Assembly: GCF_000499845.2 (NCBI RefSeq) | Contig: NC_023749.2 | Span: 33,934,017-33,998,016 of the forward strand | Source of the DNA: Phaseolus vulgaris | Lineage: Eukaryota; Streptophyta; Magnoliopsida; Fabales; Fabaceae | DNA: 64,000 bases | Reading direction: 5' to 3' | Shown: piece after piece, positions 11,180-20,975 of the stretch | Position numbering within the stretch: the first letter of the stretch is position 1 | Layout of the letters: every line of letters starts with the position of its first letter | The notes under the pieces: model-generated | Database searches by the model: none | Seen by the model: only the letters and a program-made list of their open reading frames with translations | Told to the model about the DNA's origin: nothing | Translations under genes and position numbers: made by a program

Positions 11180-12298
11180 TCATGCAGTAGGATAAGATGC
11201 CATCATCGCTATCCCACAGAGTCCTTCTGCAGCAGCTACATCTCTTTGCATCCTAATGTAGCCTTCTTCACCCCATTCTGTTCCCCATGAGTTCTTTACC
11301 AACCAATACTTCTTCCCATCATCGCTAACACCATATCCCACAGCAGTAACACCGTGATCCAACTCAGTTCCACACGAACCACTGAACACACCACTTTTGT
11401 AAAACTGAAAGTCAGATCCACTGGCATCAATTGCTACAGAAACTGGTTGACTGCTAACAGCTTTCTCAAGGGCGCTTTCGTTGTTAACGGGGACATCTTC
11501 GTACCCAGTAATGGTTGCACCATTCACCGCTTCTGCCTTTGCATTGCACTTTCCATCTACACCCTTATAGGGGTAATTCACTTCAGTGTTTATTCCATGA
11601 TTTTTTATGATGAATTTGAAAGCACCATCCATAAAACCACCTTCACACCCTTGGTCCACACCTTTTGTGTCACAGTCAACAAGTTCTTGTTCTGACAAAG
11701 AGATCAATTTTCCAGAAGTCAGTGCATGGATTCCTTCAGTTGCTGCAACCGCTGAAAACGCCCAACAACATCCTACAAGATAAATTAATAGTTAGACAAT
11801 CATTGAGTTTATAATTTGACATGGAAATGTGAATGAAGAATGATGCATTTTCTTACCACATTGACCTTGGTCCTTCACGGGTGTAACTGCACCCTTCTGC
11901 CTCCAGTCTACTGTGGACGGAATTGTAGTCACATTTTCATACTTAAAAGTGGTTGTCCTTAGGATTGAGGAACACATGTGCCCCTTGAATCTGTTTCTGC
12001 CTGCTATGAATTCCTCGTTGGTGAGGTCTGCAAATTGATTAGTGCCTAGCTGGTAAGGTTTATTGGCAGCATTGTTGAAGGTTTCAATATAATTCACATT
12101 TTTCTTGAATATCCTGAAACGCTTTTCCCTTTCCTCAGGGTCCTTGTACACACTGCCATAACGAGTCATCCATTCTTCATGCCTCTCATACATGGAGACA
12201 TCATCTTGGAGAGTGCGACATGTGACTTGAAAACCCCAGAATCCCATGCAGAAAAGCAACGCCAATGAAATATGATAGAATTGATTTTTTGAAACCAT
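11180..12298 (-). CDS. SAG12-like papain-type cysteine protease
   Basis: Exon 1 is 12298-11857 and exon 2 is 11772-11180, separated by an 84-base GTAAGA...TTGTAG intron in phase 1; the product is 344 residues, normal for the SAG12 group of C1A proteases. A hydrophobic signal peptide (about 1-27) is followed by an I29 inhibitor prodomain ([19 protein letters not shown] to [11 protein letters not shown], about 38-100). The mature domain starts near [11 protein letters not shown]. Catalytic Cys is in QCGCCWAFS (across the intron), His in [11 protein letters not shown] and Asn in [12 protein letters not shown]; the oxyanion Gln is in KDQGQCG. There is no KDEL tail or granulin domain. SAG12-type enzymes are secretory/vacuolar proteases induced in senescence. 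It appears intact. A shorter relative lies at 4060-4289 and a near twin at 62957-64000. Confidence 0.94.
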
Positions 12299-12390
12299 GG
12301 TGGCTTGAGTGTGACAGTAATTGGAATAACTACTTTGCCGCTGAGTGAAGTGTGTGAAAGATTTGTTATGGTATTTAGGATTGTTTCTGG

Positions 12391-12400
12391 TGTTTATATA
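12391..12400 (-). promoter_or_regulatory. TATA box of the SAG12-like gene
   Basis: TATATAAACA on the minus strand, about 95 bases upstream of the ATG at 12298, which leaves a leader of roughly 60 bases. Confidence 0.6.
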
Positions 12401-12406
12401 GGTATG

Positions 12407-13082
12407 TTAACGTTGAATTCTAAATTAGTTTTAAGCTTTATACTTAAATCTCAAAGCACGTACCTACGAAATTAGACTCTTGTTGTGCTGTTATGGACAA
12501 ATTGTTTGTCAAGCGTAGATGCTTCCAACTACCATACTGCCAAACTACCTTTCAAGAGGACTGTGCGTGTTGGAAAAGTTTTAGAGCAATAAAAAATGGA
12601 GCTTTCAAAGATTTATCAACTGTGCAGGAAAATTGCTAATGCATAATGAAATAAAAACTTGGAATCTTCTAAATCAAATTTATAATACATATTTACTTTC
12701 TAAGTTATATCGAACATAAATACAAAAACATATACACTTTAAAATAATTAAACTAATAATTATATTCATATAGATACTTATATAAAACTTTCAATCACTA
12801 CAATGTTAAATTATTATAATAACAATGTTAAATTAATAATAATATCATAACATATTCCCAGTATGGATGTATGGATAAAATATTTTGTAATTATCCAGTA
12901 AATAGTCCCTTTGTTTGGTAGAGAGGACAGTCATTCCCAATATAGATATTCGGTTATGCATTAGCAGAATGCATGCATGCACTTGAAACAATCAAATTTC
13001 CAAACTTCTATAATTCCAAACTTTGAACCACTCCCACACTGTATAACAGCCACTTGACAAATAATTATTGGTTTAATATTTA
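12407..13082. repeat. Protease upstream region, duplicated at 39896-40631
   Basis: This upstream stretch, from AACGTTGAATTCTAAATTAG to ACAAATAATTATTG, recurs in the same orientation at 39896-40631 with small indels. It contains no convincing gene; short ORFs occur in both copies but are not conserved in length. From 13083 to 13605 is spacer and the 3' flank of the first SAUR gene, where I see nothing else. Confidence 0.8.
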
Positions 13083-13605
13083 ACGTAAAATTGATTATAA
13101 ATACCATCAAATACTTATAATCATATAGAAACTTCCAGAACACATTTTCTAGACTAACTATTTAGAAGTGAATTTAAACGGGCTTAAAAATAGATTCTGA
13201 TATGGCGTTAAGAAGTCAATGATCCTGCAAACTATTACTGGCTAGGAAGATGTCCCAGTTTTTGCATTCTGATACAAAGTAGGCTTTAAGCTAAAGGAAT
13301 CAGGACCATAAATGAGTCAAAGAGAAAAGTAGGAAGGCACAGGTGTTAGAGAGAGAGAAAATAAATTGTATGAAACAATTGTAAATCATTACAATGACAC
13401 AGAAGGAAGGTTTGTGTGTATATAGTATTGACAGAGTGCGGTTTAACCACACAAAGAAATGCTCTAAGAAATATGAATTTGTCATTTGAATGGTCTTTCC
13501 CCTCTCTTCCTCAAGAAAGGGAGATCTCTACAAGTTGAGAAGACGTCTATGTTAAAAAATGTCTTCATTAATCTATGTCAGTGTCCAAAAGTATACTACT
13601 ATTTG

Positions 13606-13881
13606 TCAATTGAAGCAACACGTTATACGTCGGAAGACATCTTCACTGCAAGGAGTTGAGAGACCACCAATAATGGGATGTTCATATCCGTACTCTTCAA
13701 CAGGTTGATTCAACAAGTCCTGAAATGAAGGTTGATTCAAGTATGATAAGGGGACTACAAACCGCTTCATTTTCTCTCCGACATAGACTGCAAGATAGCC
13801 CTTTGGCACATCCCCTGCTTTTGAAGATGCTTGATTTGTTGCAAATAATGCCTTTCGGATACCATGTAAACGAAACCCCAT
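13606..13881 (-). CDS. SAUR family protein (first copy)
   Basis: A single-exon 91-residue ORF, the normal size for the family. It starts [13 protein letters not shown] and has the SAUR core [20 protein letters not shown], then [14 protein letters not shown] and a C-terminal [14 protein letters not shown] proteins are auxin-induced regulators that inhibit PP2C.D phosphatases and so favour proton-pump activity and cell expansion. Departures from its neighbours are [14 protein letters not shown] (one extra residue and Ser-Thr in place of Thr-Ile) and QPVEE in place of the usual acidic run, so it is more diverged than the other two SAURs here. An upstream TATA-like box (13977-13987) and an open frame suggest it may still be expressed. 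Confidence 0.88.
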   Translation of the reverse strand: MGFRLHGIRKALFATNQASSKAGDVPKGYLAVYVGEKMKRFVVPLSYLNQPSFQDLLNQPVEEYGYEHPIIGGLSTPCSEDVFRRITCCFN

Positions 13882-13976
13882 TGTGTTGATCTGGGATGAG
13901 AATGGTATACGAAAAGTCTTGAGAATAAGCTCTTGAGTTTGGAATGCTCTAGGATGTGAATGATCTGTGTTTATCC

Positions 13977-13987
13977 TATAAATATAT
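13977..13987 (-). promoter_or_regulatory. TATA-like box of first SAUR gene
   Basis: TATATTTATAGG on the minus strand, about 95 bases upstream of the ATG at 13881. Confidence 0.45.
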
Positions 13988-14031
13988 GTATCATTGACAT
14001 AGTATTGTTAATTAACCAAGTAAATATATGC

Positions 14032-14281
14032 TATACGAAATATGAATTTGTGATTCTAAAGGTTTGTCCATAGAAAGGGAGATGTTTACATGTTGAGAAG
14101 ACGGCCATTGTTAGTCTCCTAAATTGTGAAATTTGTTATCCATTGAGCAAAATGTACAGACTGAAACTAAAACAGAAAATAGAGAGGAGCTGCTTTAGTG
14201 ATTGAATTCATGGCATATAAACAAAAGAATTATACAATTTGAATTTGTCATTCTCGAGAAAGGGAAAAAGGATTACAAGCT
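14032..14281. repeat. Left copy of a ~250-bp duplication flanking the Copia element
   Basis: From TATACGAAATATG to GATTACAAGCT. The same sequence lies at 16561-16825, where it continues naturally into the 3' side of the second SAUR gene. The two copies differ by small indels; only the left copy keeps TTGTTATCC, which is also present downstream of the SAUR at 62246-62518. Both are therefore SAUR 3' flanks. Confidence 0.88.
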
Positions 14282-14282
14282 C

Positions 14283-14557
14283 GCATTAAACTCAAAGCCG
14301 TCAGCCGTCATCAGTTTTATTTTAGCATTTGAATAGCCAATAATTATTATCTTTAATTCTAGTTTTGAATGTCATTTATACTATGATTTAAATGTAAATT
14401 ATAGTATAGGTTTTATGATAGAGAAGGTAGAATTTGAGAAGTCTATTGTAAGACTATTTAGAGAGATTGTATTCTTATTTGAAAAGTAGCAGTGAAATAA
14501 AATTTATATTCTCTGTTCACAAGTATCTTGCTCTGTTTTATTCCCTCAACACCAACA
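14283..14557 (+). repeat. Left LTR of the small Copia element
   Basis: Matches the right LTR from GCATTAAACTC onward and ends CACCAACA. The terminal TGTTAG is replaced by SAUR-flank sequence ending ACAAGCTC. Confidence 0.85.
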
Positions 14558-14611
14558 ATTGGTATCAGATCTATTTTCTTGAGGGATCTGTGAGGTTAGT
14601 AGAGTGCACCA

Positions 14612-15991
14612 ATGGAAGGAGGATCAAATTTTTCAGTAATGACACCACCTGTCTTTGATGGAGACAATTATCAAATGTGGGTTGTTTGTATGGAGACCTA
14701 CCTAGAAGCATTGGATTTATGGGAAGCTGTAGAAGAGGACTATGAAATTCAGTCCCTTCCAGAAAACCCTACGGTGGCACAAATAAAATCACAGAAGGAA
14801 AAAAAGATGAAGAAATCAAAGGCAAAAGCATGTCTATTTGCAACTATATCTCCTATGGTATTCACAAGGATAATGTGCTTGAAGTCAGCAAAAGAAATTT
14901 GGGATTACCTCAAGGCAGAATATGAAGGTGATGAGAGGATTTGTGGAATGCAAACCCTGAATCTAATCAGAGAGTTTGAATTGCAGAGAATGAAGGAGTC
15001 AAAATCCGTAAAAGAGTACTCGGACAGACTTCTAAGCATTGCCAACAAAGTGAGGTTGCTTGGATCTGTGTTAAAAGATTCAAGAATTGTGGAAAAACTG
15101 CTTGTAACCATTCTAGAGTGGTTTGAAGCCACCATAACAACCCTGGAGATTACAAAGGACCTATCAAAGATTTCTCTTGCAGAGCTCTTAAATGCTTTAC
15201 AAGCATAAGAACAAAGAAGAGCTATGAGACAAGATTGAGCAGTAGAAGGAGCCTTACTAGTCAAACATGAAGGTGGCTGGAGAAACAAAGGTAAAAATTA
15301 TCCTCCTTGTAAGCATTGCAACAAGTTAGGTCATCCACCGTTTAAGTGTTGGAGAAGACCTGATGCTAAGTGCAACAAGTGCAATCAACTTGGGCATGAA
15401 GCAATCATTTGTAGAAACCAAAGTGAACAACAAGATGTAGATGCTCAAATTGCAAATGAGGAGGAGGATGTACTTTTCGTTGCAACTGTTTTTTGCAGCA
15501 ATATTTCAAGTGCATCTTGGCTAATTGACAGTGGCTGCACCAACCACATGACACATGACAAGGAACTCTTCAAGGAATTGAGAACTACTGATATTAAAAG
15601 GGTGAGGATTGGAAATGGTGAACACCTTGCAGTAAAAGGAAAAGGCGCAATAGCTATCACAAGCTATAAAGGTATAAAAATCATTACAAATGTTCTTTTT
15701 ATGCCATAGATTGATTAAAATCTTTTGAGTGTTGGTCAATTGTTGGAAAAAGGCTATAAAGTGATGTTTGAAAATAAACATTGCTTAATCAAAGATGTTG
15801 ATGGCAGAGATTTGTTTAAAGTTGAAATGAAGGGAAAAAGTTTTGCTCTCAATCCAATGGAGGAGGAGCACATGGCCTTTAAATCCAAAGAAAGTGTCAC
15901 AGAAATTTATGTACCTGACTTGAAGAGTAATATTCTCAGTATGGGACAATTATTGGAGAGTGTTGAAGCAAAATTTGATAACCTGGTATAA
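14612..15991 (+). pseudogene. Copia gag-protease ORF with in-frame stops
   Basis: One frame runs 14612-15991 and is interrupted by stops at 15206, about 15236, and two near 15710-15720. The first 198 residues are a UBN2-type Copia gag (FDGDNYQMWVVCMETYLEAL at the start; later EIWDYLKAEYEGDERI and LRE-type helices). Two CCHC knuckles follow (CKHCNKLGHPPFKC, CNKCNQLGHEAIIC), then the protease motif WLIDSGCTNHMT, and a pre-integrase region with SVGQLLEKGYKVMFE. A second VPDLKSNILSMGQLLE motif near the end looks like a duplicated piece. The coding capacity stops before integrase. Confidence 0.88.
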
Positions 15992-16280
15992 TCATTATCT
16001 TTAAAGCTCATTGAAGTCAAAGTCTTTCTTAAATCCTTTTAACTCAAAGGGTGAAAGTGGAGAATATTTTATTTGGAAAATTAAAACTAATTCAATTCAA
16101 AATTCTGCACGGATTGATGCAATGAAGAAAATTGAAGTTGCTTCTAATCAAGGACAGTATGGTGACTACTGGAAAAATATAATATTGGAGGCAGTTGGGG
16201 TAAGGAAAAATATAAATTTGGAAGTGTGAGCGATAACAACCTGAATGAAAAATATGAAATGTTTGAGTTTAAGAGGGAAT

Positions 16281-16560
16281 TGTTAGCATTAAACTCAAAG
16301 CCGTTAGCTGTCATCAGTTTTATTTTAGCATTTGAATAGCCAATAATTATTATCTTTAATTCTAGTTTTGAATGTCATTTATACTATGATTTAAATGTAA
16401 ATTATAGTATAGGTTTTATGATAGAGAAGGTAGAATTTGAGAAGTCTATTGTAAGACTATTTAGAGAGATTGTATTCTTATTTAAAAAATAGTAGTGAAA
16501 TAAAATTTATATTCTCTGTTCACAAATATCTTACTCTGTTTTATTCCCTCAACACCAACA
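16281..16560 (+). repeat. Right LTR of the small Copia element
   Basis: 280 bp, TGTTAGCATT to CACCAACA, complete at both ends. Confidence 0.9.
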
Positions 16561-16825
16561 TATACGAAATATGAATTTGTGATTCTAAAGGTTTGTCCAT
16601 AGAAAGGGAGATGTTTACATGTTGAGAAGACGGCCATTGTTAGTCTCCTAAAATGTGAAATTTCTCCATTGAGTAAAAAGTACAGACTGAAACTAAAACA
16701 GAAAATAGGAGGAGCTGCTTTAGTGATTGAATTCATGGCATATAAACAAAAGAATTGTACAATTTGAATTTGTCATTCTGTTTCATTTCCCTCTTTCTCG
16801 AGAAAGGGAAAAAGGATTACAAGCT
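16561..16825. repeat. Right copy of the SAUR 3'-flank duplication
   Basis: Starts directly after the right LTR with TATACGAAATATG and ends GATTACAAGCT, then continues to the stop codon side of the SAUR at 16892. Partner of 14032-14281. Confidence 0.88.
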
Positions 16826-16891
16826 AGGAGATGCCTATTGTACAAAATTTCTCCACTAATCTATGTCAGTCTTCAAGAGTGAGATATATTG

Positions 16892-17164
16892 TCAATTCAA
16901 GAAAGAAGTTATACGTTGGAAGACGTCTTCGGTGCAAGGAATTGTGAGGCCACCCATGGGATGATCATATCCAAATTCATCTTCAGCCTGACTCAACAAG
17001 CCTTGAAATGAAGGTTGGTTCAAGTATGATATGGGAATCATAAACCGCTTTTGTTTCTCTCCAACATACACTGCAAGATAGCCCTTTGGGACTTCTGAAG
17101 ATTTTGAAGCTGCTTGGCTAGCTGTGAATGATGCTCGTCGAATAGCAGGTAATCGGAAACCCAT
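16892..17164 (-). CDS. SAUR family protein (second copy)
   Basis: A single-exon ORF of 90 residues with the canonical SAUR sequence: [13 protein letters not shown], core [37 protein letters not shown], and [14 protein letters not shown] at the C-terminus. It differs from the plus-strand gene at 62246-62518 by one residue (Met in place of Val after KRF). Role as for the SAUR family: auxin-responsive growth regulation through PP2C.D phosphatases. A TATA box lies about 115 bases upstream. The surrounding ~1 kb (16561-17600) is an inverted copy of 61790-62760. Confidence 0.93.
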   Translation of the reverse strand: MGFRLPAIRRASFTASQAASKSSEVPKGYLAVYVGEKQKRFMIPISYLNQPSFQGLLSQAEDEFGYDHPMGGLTIPCTEDVFQRITSFLN

Positions 17165-17278
17165 TTTTTGTGCTTGATTGAATGAAGTAGAAGAATCTCA
17201 AATCTTGAAGGAAGGAATCCAAGTGTTGAAGCTTGAGGGTTGCAATGGCATGTGTTGTTTGTGAAGACAAGGGATAGT

Positions 17279-17289
17279 GTATATATAGT
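17279..17289 (-). promoter_or_regulatory. TATA box of second SAUR gene
   Basis: Minus strand reads CTATATATACA; the same box stands at 62122-62132 upstream of the inverted twin gene. Confidence 0.65.
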
Positions 17290-17599
17290 TTTTAAGATTG
17301 TGGGAAGGAAAACCAAATCCCTGAGAGGAATAGTGTTAAAGGATAGAGGGCATACGCATGAGATATCACATGGTGTTGTCTTCAGTGCCTCTATCAAGGA
17401 TAGAGTTGAATGGACGTGTGAAACCCCACCTTATTAAACAACGATCAACATAAAAGTCTCCACCTATTGTTCATTCATTCATCGGTATTCCATAATTTTA
17501 TAGACATGCTGTAAACATGTTTTCTCACATTATGTTGATTGAAGCTAGAATGTATTTTGTGGGTGATGAATTTTAGAGCAAGGGGTAACGAAATATCTA

Positions 17600-18450
17600 G
17601 ATAATTCTATATGTTTCTGAGGTTGAAGGAATGCATCTCTTATATTTCAAGCAATTTAAATACACTGAATCAACATATAAAAGATCTTTCTACATGGAAT
17701 CGGGAGTTGTTACTAATAATAGAAAACAAAAGGCAAAATAAAAGACATTTGTAGTTACTGCAATGGTGCATGTCATGAAAGTTTATTAGGAAAACTACAA
17801 GAGTGGAGGAAAAAGAATCAAGACATTATGTACATGCATGTGTAAAAGAATAAGCTGCCATGGAGGGGTGTAACCACATATGGATGTTAATTGGTAGGGT
17901 AAGTATGTACACAGGCTTGCCACAAGATCACATACTGGTTTAGGATTTTAGTCATTATGTACTTAGATTGAGAATTATGCAATATGTTGACACACAAGGA
18001 AACAATCTACAATTGTCTTATATGATAACTGTTTATATATTAGTTGGCAAGTATTGAAGGTCGCACCAACAATGCATGCATGTTTTTAATCCATTTTTTA
18101 TCTTCATAATGCATCGATTGATTTTTTTTTTTTGGTATGTTTTGCGGTTCTCTTATGTTTTGTCTTTGCCATTGCTAAGGTCATGCTTGGGAAGGTTTTT
18201 GTTTGCTCTTTCTGATGTGCCTTTCTCGTCGTTGTTGCCGTCTTGCTCCGTTATATATTTGCGTTTCATTGGAAAATTTTTATTTTCCTTTTTTGGACTT
18301 CCGTTGGGATGAAATACAAAGATTATAATATGCACCAAGAGATCAAAAGAAATGCTAAAATAATGACCATATTCTTCGGAAAAGATCAAAGTTGAGAACT
18401 TTGATTAGAAACCCAATCAACAGTGAAAAAGAAAAGAAACCCTAAATGCC
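17600..18450. other. Intergenic DNA, nothing recognised
   Basis: AT-rich sequence beyond the end of the SAUR duplication. A plus-strand ORF at 18076-18312 is hydrophobic by composition only (T-rich DNA), with no family match or splice context, and I do not call it a gene. Confidence 0.5.
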
Positions 18451-18452
18451 TC

Positions 18453-18514
18453 TCGTAAATTCGATTTATAAATGCGGCTATGTAAATAGCCGCATTTATA
18501 AATCAAATTTACGA
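18453..18514. repeat. 29-bp inverted repeat with 4-bp loop
   Basis: Arms 18453-18481 and 18486-18514 are complementary with a single mismatch around loop GTAA; the inner 19 bp are perfect. The motif AATGCGGCTAT recurs just to the right at about 18514-18525 and, as GCGGTTATATAGCCGC, near 18577. This looks like the end of a foldback or CACTA-type subterminal repeat array, but I find no partner terminus. Confidence 0.75.
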
Positions 18515-18749
18515 ATGCGGCTATATATATAACCACCTTCTTATCTCTTCCATTTACAAATGCGTGCTCATCAAATGCGGTTATATAGCCGCCCTTATAA
18601 ATGTAAAATAGTCGCACTCGTTTTGCTTTTCTGCACCAGTGACCTTAGACATCATTTGGAGGATATTGAGAGATAGAAAATCCTATAGGAGGCATCCATC
18701 AAGGAGAAACACCCTGAATATTCTTTTCTTGTTTTGCATGTTTGTAATA

Positions 18750-19353
18750 GCCAACATGAATGACTAATTCTTCCTTAATCTGTTCAAACTCTTATGTATT
18801 GAGGTGATATTTATTTATAATATTTAGTTCTTGATTGATGATTGATATTATATATTTTATTCTCAAAGCTTGAAACTATTCATGATTTTGATCCATAGAT
18901 TTGACTAGAAAGGACTTTTAAGCATCTAATGCTTAACATATTTAAATGCTAGGAATATATTTGAAATGTTAATTTCTTTATAACATCTATTGTAATGACA
19001 AAGAGGTTTTATAAATATGCAAGGAATCGATATTTAGAAGACTCTTTTAATAATTTTGTATGCGAAGAATTGATATGAATGATTTTTAATTTTAAAGTAC
19101 GAATTCTTAAATGTTGTGAATATTTTATTATTATTTTTTGTCTCCATATATTACTTGATTTAAAGTCTATTGTTCTAACCAATTCATAGAATGTAGACAA
19201 ATGTGTATATGGATCCTCGTTATCCTCATGGTCCATTCCTGTAAATTGATGGATACTTAATAGATTGAAGAATGAAGGTTTCATCTCCAAATGTTCTTTT
19301 AGGCTGTGGTGGTTGTTCTTCAGCCATGTTGTTTCCCTACTGAAAAATTTCAA
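18750..19353. mobile_element. Athila-like LTR and gag scraps
   Basis: The plus strand at about 18750-19000 (CAAACTCTTATGTATTGAGG, ATTTAGTTCTTGATTGAT, GAAATGTTAATT) matches the reverse complement of the element C LTR (45238-46318). At 19353-19160 the minus strand has a gag piece (FFNLLSIHQFTGMDHEDNED, then HLSTFYELVRTIDFKS) like that of element C. The opposing orientations indicate two separate or rearranged fragments. Confidence 0.6.
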
Positions 19354-19490
19354 TGTGAAGGATAGAACTGGTTAAGGATTCTTCTCTAATTTCTACTTGT
19401 TTTCTTTTCTCTTTTTAACCTTGATCTTCATTGCTTCCTTTTCAAGTTATGATTGATATTACAATTGGTCTTTAGAAACCTGCCCTCTTA

Positions 19491-19495
19491 ATAGC
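19491..19495. repeat. Target-site duplication ATAGC of element A (left)
   Basis: ATAGC precedes TGATCCTGC; the same ATAGC follows GGTACA at 31593-31597. Confidence 0.92.
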
Positions 19496-20381
19496 TGATC
19501 CTGCATGTTGACCAAAACGCTGGAGCTTTGCCTCGTCAATCTTGGATCGACTTCTGCGCCGTGTTAGCCTCCGTCCTTCACCGCGATCCACCTCAAGAAC
19601 CTGCAAAAGACGAAACGGCGCCGCTGCGGCCGATCGCGCTCCGACGCCCAAGTCAGCGACTGAACCACCAATTACTCAAGAGTAGAACTCAAGAACTCTA
19701 AGGAACCGTGACCAGTTCTCTCTCAGTGTACTCAAGACTCGCAAGCGTAAAGAAAACAATCTGAACGTGCGTACCTCAGAAGTTCGTTGGAAACTCTTAT
19801 ATACCTGGGCACTTTCCCTCTCCTGGCAGTTACACATCTGGACACGTGGCTCGCATCCAGCTGTACACGTGCCATCATCTGGAGCATCCTTGACTTGGGC
19901 GCTACTTCTGACTCTTCTTTGGCTAAGTTACTTATGCATGATATACTCAGTGCATAGATGCCTTGGAGCGCGATCCCTTCTGTATGGCGAGTTCGGGTGC
20001 CTTCGCACACACCCTCCCTGTGGTCTCGCCAGCCGCCTTCATGATCTGCCCTACCCGCTTCACTGTACATGTTCAAGTAATCTATCTCCCGACCTCATCC
20101 TCTGGGCATCTGGGAAATGACTATCTGTCTTCATCTCCGGCGATGTCCTCGTTTCGGCGATCTCCAGTCACTTGGTCGCCTGGGTTCACATCTGGCGACT
20201 TCATCTTCAACTCGGTGACCGCCGGTTTAGGTGTGATGGAGATCGGAGCACGCCAACTCAATAACTGGCGACTACGCGAACCCCCCGACTTCCTCCCCTT
20301 CTGCCAGCCAGGTGTCCCATCCAACACGCCTATATAATAACTCGACGCCACGTCATTACTCCCGTCTACCAGGTCGGTACA
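19496..20381 (-). repeat. 3' LTR of element A
   Basis: On the minus strand it runs TGTACCGACCTGG to GGATCA. A TATATAAGAG box lies at 19794-19803. Only scattered substitutions and one indel separate it from the right LTR. Confidence 0.93.
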
Positions 20382-20400
20382 CAAGCCCCCCAGTCTTAAG
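20382..20400 (-). promoter_or_regulatory. Polypurine tract of element A
   Basis: The minus strand reads CTTAAGACTGGGGGGCTTG directly before the 3' LTR. This G-rich tract is the expected plus-strand primer position. Confidence 0.65.
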
Positions 20401-20975
20401 CGAAGACTTGTCCACCGAAAAGACTAAAGGAGTCACGTCACTACCGATCTACGTGGCGCTGGCGCAGAATTCCAAACGTTTGTACTTTCTGCTTTCCTGA
20501 CGCTCCACCAAACACTCTTCCAATCGCTCGACCAGTGGCTTCATCAACGGTTACCTTTAGTTGTCGTTTACGCTTCCAAAACCCATTCGAAAAACCCTTA
20601 AACCCATTTCACTTCTACTGTTCCATCACCTCTTTGCTTTCTCAAACGCTCTGAGTTTCTTCTGCGAAAACCCACGACGCTCTTCAACCTTCTGGATTCT
20701 CAACTTCCTTCATCGTTCTTCCGATCATAGAAAGGTACTCCCTTTACTTCTTCTGCTGAGTTTTCTTGCATTTTAACCGATTCGCATCATCCATTAACTG
20801 TCTGGTGCATACGCTGTGGGTTGTTTCTTCTGTTTCTCCCTTCTCGTAACTTAGGGCTTCGTCTCCATTACAACGAACCTTCGTTCGTTCGTTTCTTCAT
20901 CCTTCTTTCACGATCGAGTCAGCCTCTGCGAACCCTGCTCACCTTTCCCTTTCTTTTTCCTTTGCAGTTTCCGCG

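Larger units (their letters stand above)
14283..16560 (+). mobile_element. Copia retrotransposon derivative with gag-protease only
   Basis: A 2.28-kb element has a left LTR 14283-14557 and a right LTR 16281-16560, nearly identical by eye. The primer site TGGTATCAGATC (14560-14571) fits initiator Met-tRNA, and the purine run AAGAGGGAAT lies just before the right LTR. The interior encodes only gag, zinc knuckles, protease and a GAG-pre-integrase stub; integrase, RT and RNase H are missing, so it is non-autonomous. The left LTR lacks its first ~6 bases (TGTTAG), and the flanks do not form a normal 5-bp duplication. Confidence 0.88.

Noticed and set aside
11354..11695. Plus-strand ORFs opposite the protease genes (also 63182-63565)
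   Set aside because: They are antisense shadows of conserved protease coding sequence, present at both genes because the genes are similar.
18076..18312. Hydrophobic 78-codon ORF as a membrane protein gene
   Set aside because: Hydrophobicity follows from T-rich DNA; no start context, promoter or homologue is recognisable.
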